NCBI GenBank assembly: GCA_027600665.1
Contig: JADGJL010000718.1
Location: forward strand, 1-15,031
Origin: Irineochytrium annulatum
Taxonomy: Eukaryota; Chytridiomycota; Chytridiomycetes; Chytridiales; Chytridiaceae
Direction: 5' to 3'
DNA: 15,031 nucleotides
Position numbers and translations under genes: made by a program
Shown here: piece after piece, positions 8,360-15,031 of the stretch
How the letters are laid out: every line of letters begins with the position of its first letter
How positions within the stretch are numbered: position 1 is the first letter of the stretch
Notes under the pieces: model-generated
The model's input: only the letters and a program-made list of their open reading frames with translations
Database searches by the model: none
Told to the model about the DNA's origin: nothing

Positions 8360-8443
8360 TAATCGTTGCATCAAGCTGTTATTTAGAAGTAAAAATATAC
8401 GCTAAACTACATCTTCCTGAAATGTCTGCTTCCTCGCTTCATT

Positions 8444-11400
8444 CTACAGTTCCTCCCACAAATCTTTCGCAACGGACCTCTTCGTACTGCCGGACCTGAT
8501 GGAGCTTTGATCAAGAACGAAGCTTTCCCCCGCCGCAACCTCCTCAAGCTCAACGTCGTCGACTCCAATGGAGGCCGGCGATGATAACCCGCTCGCACCC
8601 TCACTTACTGCAGGCTCACCCAGAACGAGTCTAGCAGGCGACAGAGACCTTTCTGACCGTGTGTAGCCGGAACCTGCATTTTTAAAGAAAAATTTATCAG
8701 ACGGGATTTTCCTTGAGCAAGGGTTTTGTGCGAAATACATACCTGAAGGGCTGATAGGCGGGGATCCTTCAACATCCTCATTCTCCTCACGTCCGATCTG
8801 ACCGGCCTCCTCCAGATCTCGCGGCGCCTTGATCTCCGCCTTGCTCTGCAGCGACACTCTCTTTGGCGTCGCCACGCCCGACGCCGCAGCAGGCTCCCCA
8901 AGCACACCCCCGACGATAACCTGCGACCGCGTCGACGCCCTCCCCTCCGCCGCGACTCCGTCCGCCGCGGCCGGCTCCCCAAGAACACCCCCGACGATTA
9001 CCAACGACCTCTTCGACGCCCGTCCCTCTGCCGTGAACCTGGGCAGCGCGGCTACCCCAGCGTCCATCCCCGCGTCCGTGGCCGTGTCATTCGGACCCGT
9101 TGTAGTCGACGGCCCGTCGGAGCATGAGCAGCTCCCGTCCTGGCTCGAGGACGACGGCAGCCCTCGTTCCTCCCCGCTAGCTGCCTCCGCCGTGGTGTGC
9201 GGGTCGGATTCTGTAGCGGCGACGTCGTGGTGGGATTGGGTTGTCGTGAGCACGGGTGAGCTAGGCGTTTCCTCATCGTCTCGTGATGTTAAAGAAGCGC
9301 CCGCGGCACCGGGGGCACGGAGAGGGGAGAGGATACCGCGAGAGAGGGGGCCGGAGGAAGTAGTGATGTATGACGTACTCGGTGCTTCGCTCGTTGTTGT
9401 GCAGGAGCAGTCCTCGTCGTCGGTGATAGTTGAAGGCGGTGCGACGGGGTGGGCGGCATCGAGGTCTCGCGCGCCGGTGGCTGTGGTTGGTGTCACGGTT
9501 GACGTTCCCGTGCCTGTGTAAGTATCGGTCCCGGTGCCTGTGTAGGTGCCCGAGTATGTATCCGTCGCCGTCAAAGGCGTTTGGTATGACGTATCCGTCG
9601 GCGTCCCTTCTGTAGCCCCAGTCGGCATCGCACCGGTCGGTATGGCCGGCTGCGAATGTTGAATTCCTCTCGACGCCTCCACGCTGTTCGCCCTCGCACC
9701 GCCGTCCCCAGCGACGCTCCGCCTTATTGACCCGGACCTAGGTGGAAGCCCGGGATCCCCGCCCGCAGACCCATTCCTGCTGCCCCCAATCGACGACCTG
9801 CCTCCAACGCCCGCGCTCCCGCTCCGTGCCCTCACCACCACCACCTGCGCCCCATTCGGCCTCGGCGACGACCGCGACACGGACCGCGACCCCGACCCCC
9901 GTCCCCTAGACCCATCCCTCTTCCTGCGGGCCCTCCGCCTACCACGCCCTTCGTGCCGCGTCTGCGAGGGCGGGGGCATGACGAGCGCGGTCTCGCTGTT
10001 GAACTTGCGCATGGGTGGGTACGGGTTCGTGGCGTCCGATGAGGGCTCGGAGGTGAGGTCGCAGAGGGAGCAGGTGCGGGAGAAGACGGAGGAGGAGGAG
10101 AAGGTCACGGAGGTCGTCGTCGGGAGGCCGCGGGTATCCGCTGGCGCGGACGTCGGGGTGGTGTCGGTCGCGCCCGCGGTGTCGGTCTCGGTTGTCGCTG
10201 TCCCGTCGGTGTAGGTGGTGGGTACGGTCGACTCCAGTGGCGGCGGCATCATGATTATCTGAGGCGGCTGGTCGGTTGACTGCCGCGGCGCCATGTATGA
10301 CATCCCGTCAAGAGGCTGCTGCGAGTAGCTCATCTGCGTGATAAAGGCCGGTGGCGCGTAATTTTGCTGCGCGTACATCTGACCACCGGTGTCACCGGAC
10401 GGCATCGTTAGCTCCCGCGTAATGCCGAAAGCGTCACCCGGCGCGATCGAGGACGTCGCTTCCGTCGACTCCGGCATTGATGAGGACGCGTCGCCCGTGC
10501 TCGTGGCGAGCGCGGAGGACTCTATGTTGGAGCTTCTGGGATCTGTCGACGAGACATCGAGGCTAAAGGAGGAGTTAGTGCGTTGCGATGAATGTGGAAT
10601 TCATACCTCGTGGTTGGGTCATCCGACGACGTTTGAGTGGAGGTCAGATACGCGGAGGATCGCGTCGAAGAATCGTAGGTCATCGACGACGAAGAAAGGT
10701 ATACCTCCTTGGGCGGCATGAAGTTTCTGTATAAAAACCGGATTTTAACTTAAGTCTTCAACTGCTAAAAGAAGGCCACGAGAAATACTAACGATATGCC
10801 ACGGGACTGCGCACCCCCTTGTCTAAGCTGACTGAGCTGCTCTGCGAGAAGGTCCACCTGTGCGTCCTTCTGGATGGCGCGCTGGTGCTCGTCGTTGTAA
10901 GCCGCGACGTACTTCTGACACTTTTCGACCAGCGCCTTCAGCCTTCAGACGGGTTAGCATAATACACCACCGTAGCGGAGTACATACTTCAACTGATCTC
11001 CCATTCCCTCCAGCCTCGTCTCCGCCTTAACAGTCGCCTCCCTCGCCTCCGCTAACTCATCCTTGATCCTCCTCCTCTCCTCCCTAAGCCCGACGACCTC
11101 CTCCACGACGGCGTCCTTGTCCCTCTGCAGCCCCTCGATCCGGATCGTCAGGATCTCGTTCTGCTTCTCCTGACGCCTGTGCTCCGCTACGGCGTCATCG
11201 CGTTCGCGCGTAACGTCCGATATTTGGCGATGGAGCGTGTCTGAGCAGGCCTGAAGGTCGTCGCGAATGGTTTTAAGCTCTGCGTTGTGGGCGTTGTCAG
11301 CAAATGTGCATCGAATTCGAAGAAGGTGTACCTTCGATTTGGGATTGGGCCTGAGCTAGCATGCCGGCGTTGGTGACCTTCTCGTTAAAGAGCGAGCGGG

Positions 11401-13285
11401 AGACTTCATCGCGCTCAGCCTCGAGCCCTCGTCGGTGCTTCAAAATTTTCAGGTTAATCGTTGAACACTGCAAGTGCAGGCCACAGCTCTTCTTACATTG
11501 TCCATATCCGCCTGCGTCCTGATATGATCCTCAATCTCCTCCTGCGCCTTGTCTCGCAAGTCTCGCATGGTGTCCAATGCGTCGCTCGTGTCTATAACGC
11601 GTCAGCTGAGCGAAATACGAGCGTTTTGCAAAACCTTTCAACTCGTTCGTGGTAATCTCGTGTTCCGCGCTGAGCCTCTCGTGCTCCGTCTGCAGCGACA
11701 CGTGGCTTGAGCCGAGCTCCTCAAGCTCCGATTGCAGCGAGTCGATAATGGCACGATACCGGTCTCGCTCGTCCCGGAGTTTCTCCGACACCTCTACCCC
11801 GAAAGCGTTATCCAATGGCCTTCGAACGACCGGAAACACCAAAGATACCAACCATGCAACCTCCGACAATCTTCCTCCGACCTATCCAGCTTCCTCCGGT
11901 ACTCCGCCAGCGCGTCGTCGTACTTAAGCAGCTGATCCGGGTCCTCGTTCAGAGTGGCCGTACCCGCGCCCTGGTGTTCCAGCATCCGCTTGAGCTTCAG
12001 GGTCTCCATGTAGTAGGCCGTAACCTCAGTCTCGTACTCTTGGATCTTGCGGTATTTTGTCGATTTCTTCAGGCCCTCGATCTCGTCGTCGCGCTGCTTA
12101 ATTTTCTCCTCGGCCATCTTGAGGGCGGAGCGGAGGTTGGAGACAACCTTGAGACGAGTAATCAGTGCACATTCAGCCCTAAATTGACATTAGATTTCCC
12201 ACCTTATCCTCGACGGGCGCTAGTGTCGAGAGCGAGCGCGTTCTCCCATTCTTATTCGGCTTCTGATCCATGATGTACTGCCAAAAAAAAATGAAAAAAT
12301 CGAACATCAGCCTTACTTGTAAAAACAAAAAAAAAGTAAAAACCAGAAACCTTGAACATGAGATGATCCTGATACCGCTTCTCAATGAGGTTGTGGCTTT
12401 TCTCCATGCCGATAAGCTTCGCCTGAAGAATCTTCTTCTCCTGGACGAGTTCGTTCACCTGGCTCTTTGACATAAAAAGCTCGTTCCGAAGGTCTCCCTC
12501 GTCCTTTTTGTCTGCGTGGCAACGATTCGTCAATATCGTTGCGGAAGCATTATACTCAACTGTTATCCATGATTCGAGACTTTGGATTCTTCGGCGGCTG
12601 GGTCAGATCTGTTAACGGATGGCGTTTGCTTAGTACGCTGGCCAAACTCTCCAATTATCGATTCGCCCTTCTCCGCCTTTCCTTAGTTAGATCCTCACCT
12701 CTCGTCGCCCGCGGCCATTTTATCCGGTTCTTTGCGTCCAGCCCACGAGTGCCAGCCATCGGCGGCGGTTTGAGCGAATCTAGTGTTGACTGGTAGATAG
12801 CCAGCAGGCTCGGGGGTAGGGAGACGGGGTTGTTGGCGCCGGCTGTCGGGGACAGGTTAATAACGATCATCGGAAGAATTCAACTCAAACGGCTCTTACG
12901 TGTTGAAGATGCGATCGATGACCGGGGCCGGACTAGAACAATTGAAATGGTAAGTCCACAGTCCACCCAACATTTTAGAGTTCTTCCATTGCTGTAATGT
13001 GGCCGTCGCCAATCCAGCGTTTCTCCATCATTCAGAGTTCTCCTTTGAAGCGACAGTCCCCACTCCCAGCGTTGCCCCAGCCTGAAATCTAGTCCTTTCC
13101 CTCCTCTAAACGTAAACTCCACCTTTCCGAAAGCTCCCCATCCCCATCCCGCTGCCCGCCAAACTCGGGTTCGACACCATGGGTGACGGAGGATCCCTCG
13201 GCGGCACTGGGAACCACGAGGGGTTATCAATCGCCTGTATGGCTTGGATGGGGAAGTCCTGCATGTGCAGGTCCAGCGAGCTCAT
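8444..13285 (-). CDS. Long coiled-coil protein, IQCE-like core with Ser/Thr-rich tail (15 exons)
   Basis: Exons in transcript order: 13285-13123, 12932-12900, 12842-12699, 12608-12561, 12511-12351, 12277-12203, 12147-11853, 11793-11635, 11591-11497, 11437-11332, 11279-10988, 10942-10793, 10726-10607, 10562-8743, 8673-8444. All introns are GT-AG and every junction keeps phase, giving 1296 residues. Residues 1-129 are Pro/Ser-rich. About 130-570 are charged heptad-like coiled coil (DLRNELFMSKSQVNELVQEK, ERDRYRAIIDSLQSELEELG, EEIEDHIRTQADMD). About 574-1296 are low-complexity Ser/Thr, with an Arg-rich segment (about 815-855), TYTGTGT runs and a 27-residue tandem repeat (about 1117-1171). From memory, the segment KYRKIQEYETEVTAYYMETL after EEKIKQRDDEIEGL resembles the central part of IQCE, a ciliary EVC-zone protein, including its paired-Tyr motif. 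No IQ motif follows, so orthology is open. A ciliary or centrosomal scaffold role is inference. Exons 2-13 were found from splice signals because most are short. The exon 1/2 junction (190-nt intron) is the least certain, so the N-terminal 55 residues may change. Confidence 0.75.
8674..8742 (-). other. Last intron of the coiled-coil gene, 69 nt with no stop codon
   Basis: The donor GTATGT (8742) and acceptor ATGCAG (8674) are both strong, but the intron is 23 codons long, in phase and stop-free. Retention would therefore add 23 residues (starting MYFAQNPCSRK after PSG, Cys and Lys-containing) without truncating the tail. The flanking exons join as ISPSG-SGYTRSERS when it is spliced. The inserted residues differ in composition from the Ser/Ala/Gly-rich surroundings, which favours a real intron. 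Confidence 0.75.
8892..9053 (-). repeat. 81-bp in-frame tandem repeat in the coiled-coil gene's tail
   Basis: Two adjacent 81-bp copies (9053-8973 and 8972-8892) each encode 27 residues built on RS-x-VIVGGVLGEPAAA-x-GVA. The protein copies differ at only a few positions, for example LVIVGG against QVIVGG and ADGVA against ASGVA. A third, degenerate relative (ARLVLGEPAVSEGASG) lies in the last exon. The unit is a multiple of three, so copy number can change without breaking the frame. Confidence 0.85.
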
Positions 13286-13786
13286 GGTCCCGGGCTGCGG
13301 GGAAGTTGATGTGTTGATCGCGTTTGTCAATTCGTCAATTCTCCCTTCACCTTCACACAAGCAGGCCGAAGACGGATCTCGGCGTCCGTTGCTGAGGCAG
13401 ATCGAGTGGGATGTTGTCTAGCCGCTTGTGGAGTAGAGGCTGAATGGGGACAGACACAGTTCACGGGCCTTCAGGGGAACGGCCTTTTCAGGACGGATCC
13501 CCTGCCAGCTGCCATCCAGAATCTGTATGCGGTTCACCTGGTTCGTCGGTGTATCTCTTTTCTATGGTGTGATGCCGATAGTGATTATTGTAAGTAGCGC
13601 GGCGTTGCTTGTTGTTGCTTGTTGTTGGGTTTCTATGCATGTATGGCACACTAGTTGGCAGTGGCTCCAAACCAAGGAAGCGGGAAGTACGATTGCTGAA
13701 TCATCAATGTCGAACAACAAGCGGACATATTAATAATCGGCTGAAACTGATTCAGGATACGAACATTGAACATAAAAAAAGAAAGG
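13286..13786. other. 5' flank of the coiled-coil gene, no gene seen
   Basis: This stretch lies between the coiled-coil gene start and the tRNA-linked repeat. Frames on either strand are short with mixed composition and no recognisable product. It should contain the minus-strand promoter of the coiled-coil gene. The minus frame remains open upstream of the chosen ATG at 13285 but offers no earlier ATG in the roughly 75 nt examined. The context of the chosen ATG (ACCATGAGC) is good. Confidence 0.5.
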
Positions 13787-13888
13787 AAAAGAGTAAGCTA
13801 CAAAAGCTTACTAATAAAGATTGCCGAAGTTATCATGAAAAGAGTAAGCTACAAAATCTTACTAATAAAGATTGCGGAAGTTATCATG
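13787..13888 (-). repeat. Two 51-bp tandem copies of the tRNA-Thr 3' trailer
   Basis: Copies 13787-13837 and 13838-13888 match at 49 of 51 positions. The differing sites are AAAAGCTT against AAAATCTT and TTGCCG against TTGCGG. The right copy ends on the last two bases of the tRNA gene, so the duplicated unit is essentially the 3' trailer. In the transcribed (minus) sense each unit carries T4 runs that could stop Pol III. The first is at 13856-13853, about 30 nt after the tRNA end. Confidence 0.9.
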
Positions 13889-13960
13889 CCTTCTACCTGA
13901 TTCGAACAGGTGACCTCCTGCTTACTAGGCAGACGTTCTAACCAACTGAACTAAGAAGGC
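13887..13960 (-). tRNA. tRNA-Thr (anticodon AGU), no intron
   Basis: The minus strand folds into a complete cloverleaf. The acceptor stem is GCCTTCT with AGAAGGC, and the D stem is GTTC with GAAC around loop AGTTGGTTA. The anticodon stem is TCTGC with GCAGG (one T-G pair) around loop CTAGTAA, giving anticodon AGT, which decodes Thr ACU (and ACC after A34 to I34 editing). The T stem is ACCTG with CAGGT around loop TTCGAAT, and the discriminator base is A (13887). The internal Pol III promoter is intact: A box TAGTTCAGTTGG and B box GTTCGAATC. There is no encoded CCA and no intron. It sits between two minus-strand protein genes. Confidence 0.95.
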
Positions 13961-14843
13961 GATGTTACGAGAACTTGGCAAAGTGTTCATGTCTCAAATC
14001 AAAGCCGTATCTGTCAAAACGAGTAAAAGGTTCGCCAGCCGTTCCCATCCCGACCACCTGTCCCTCCGCCACTCTCACATATCCACCGTTTACACCTCCC
14101 CTCGCCTTGAAGGTCCCTCACTTCCTGCTGCGTCTTGCCCGGTCGCGTCGGGGAGAATGGCTTCCCAAAGAAGGCTTCCGGAGGACGAAGGCGGTTGCAG
14201 GAGTTAGAGGAAAGAAAAGAGCAAAGAAGTCCACGAACACAGCGAACAAAAGCTGCTGCAGTGTGGCAAATGCCGCCTATCTAAGTTTTTGGAGAGTGCT
14301 TTCGATATCCGCGAAATAATGGGCCTTCCACTTTCCTCCACTGTATCGCTGTTGCCATTGACGCTGCTGTTTAGCCCCGCCGTTTCTTTTTGGTATGTAT
14401 TTTGCATCTTCGTCTGGGCCAAGAACGAAATTCGTGATCTGATTATACTGCAGACGACAGAGGTATTTTTATTCCTTTTTTTTTCTTTCTACTGCATTAA
14501 AGGGTGTGACGGCAACTCGAGTGAGGATCTTTCGCGAAAGAACACATCACGAGGCGTCCAGCAGGTACATGTCAATGGTCAAAGATTCATAAGGGGAAAT
14601 CGATAGGGATGACGCTTGTGACAAAAGAGAGCGAGTGGTCGAAAGAAACACTGCGGTGGAGGCCTGCTCCCACAGTTGTCGCGGTGAGATGAATTGGGAG
14701 GTACTAACGTGGTTGTGAACATGAAGTAGTCAAACTACATAGGTAAAGCTAAGGGAGGCACATCCAGAAATTTAGGGGAAATAGTTATACCAACGAGGCA
14801 TATAAAGAAAATAAACTTAAGCATAACGGGTAAAGCCCACAAG
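13961..14843. other. Spacer between tRNA-Thr and the right-edge gene, no convincing gene
   Basis: Two plus-strand frames of about 105-114 codons overlap here (starting near 13975 and 14289). Neither has a family signature, and they overlap in different phases with mixed composition, so I do not call them. The stretch from about 14390 on is AT-richer with a T8 run near 14478. The part next to 14844 should hold the 3' end of the minus-strand right-edge gene, though I see no canonical AATAAA in that orientation close to its stop. Confidence 0.5.
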
Positions 14844-15031
14844 TTAACGGCCGATGGGCAAGAACTGCCCAACAACCAACGAGCAGTCCCCAAACAAATC
14901 CCTCCTCACCGTCATCCAGTACGCGCACGGCACCGGCAGCCCATCCGGCCTCACGAGTGTGCACCGACCCGTCAACACATCCCCGCCCGTCACGTTCCCG
15001 CCCCGGCCCCCCGCACCCGGCACCCCCCCGG
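14844..15031 (-). CDS. C-terminal exon of a minus-strand gene, PAS-like end (partial)
   Basis: The frame enters from the right edge and ends at TAA 14846-14844, giving 61 visible residues. The composition is GC-rich and coding-like, unlike the AT-rich DNA beyond the stop. The last ~45 residues (DVLTGRCTLVRPDGLPVPCA then YWMTVRRDLFGDCSLVVGQF and LPIGR) have the rhythm of the C-terminal half of a PAS domain: xRxDG turn, a beta strand with an aromatic residue, a D-x-x-G turn, then a strand ending in a small motif before the terminus. Fungal PAS proteins serve as light, redox or nutrient sensors, but nothing here identifies the ligand or effector. A short Gly-rich stretch precedes it. Other exons lie outside the window. 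The coding call is fairly safe; the PAS call is tentative. Confidence 0.55.
   Translation of the reverse strand, partial: GGVPGAGGRGGNVTGGDVLTGRCTLVRPDGLPVPCAYWMTVRRDLFGDCSLVVGQFLPIGR

Noticed and set aside
8829..9521. A 230-codon open frame on the plus strand
   Set aside because: It lies wholly antisense to the large tail exon of the coiled-coil gene. Its Ser/Ala/Val-rich composition mirrors the repeated codons on the minus strand, and it has no family signature.
12880..13230. 116-codon minus-strand frame at the 5' end of the coiled-coil gene
   Set aside because: Only its 3' part (SSIASST) is used, as exon 2. The rest runs through the first intron and overlaps exon 1 in another phase, with Arg/Trp/Gly-rich composition typical of non-coding GC-rich DNA.
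13975..14606. Two overlapping plus-strand frames of 114 and 105 codons
   Set aside because: Different phases, mixed composition, no recognisable motif and no splice pattern linking them; most likely chance.
1..15031. CRISPR arrays, insertion sequences, transposase or reverse transcriptase frames, bacterial-style operons
   Set aside because: No spaced direct repeats, no transposase, integrase or polymerase motifs in any frame I read, and no Shine-Dalgarno-led gene strings. Spliced genes and Pol III boxes show eukaryotic organisation.

Overview
The window looks like nuclear DNA of a fungus, most likely a zoosporic (chytrid-type) one. Its protein genes are GC-rich and broken by many short GT-AG introns. 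Most are 43 to 73 nt with CTAAC or CTAAG-like branch sites, and the intergenic spacers are AT-richer. The fungal call rests on intron style and gene content. The zoosporic call rests mainly on a long coiled-coil gene resembling the ciliary protein IQCE, so it is an inference.

Left third, plus strand: a complete five-exon NIPA-type magnesium transporter gene (624-2368) follows an upstream reading frame (312-596). Next is a three-exon gene (2892-3812) for a 275-residue, probably disordered basic protein with a KEN box and a D-box-like motif near its C-terminus. That pair is typical of APC/C degradation substrates.

Middle, plus strand: two tandem paralogs of the NmrA-like NAD(P)-binding family. 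The first (4117-5123) is broken by a TAG codon and a one-base frameshift, so it is called a pseudogene. The second (7184-8255) is intact at 296 residues. Between them lie about 2 kb without a convincing gene, holding a 119-nt imperfect hairpin (6672-6790).

Right half, minus strand: a reconstructed 15-exon gene (13285 down to 8444, 1296 residues) has a Pro-rich N-terminus, a coiled-coil core and a long Ser/Thr-rich tail with a 27-residue tandem repeat. Its 3' end converges on that of the intact NmrA-like gene. A tRNA-Thr(AGU) gene (13887-13960) is followed by a duplicated 51-bp trailer. The right edge cuts through the last exon of another minus-strand gene whose C-terminus looks PAS-like.

The exon models were built by hand from splice signals and reading-phase agreement. 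No search or alignment program was run, so family names rest on recognised sequence patterns.
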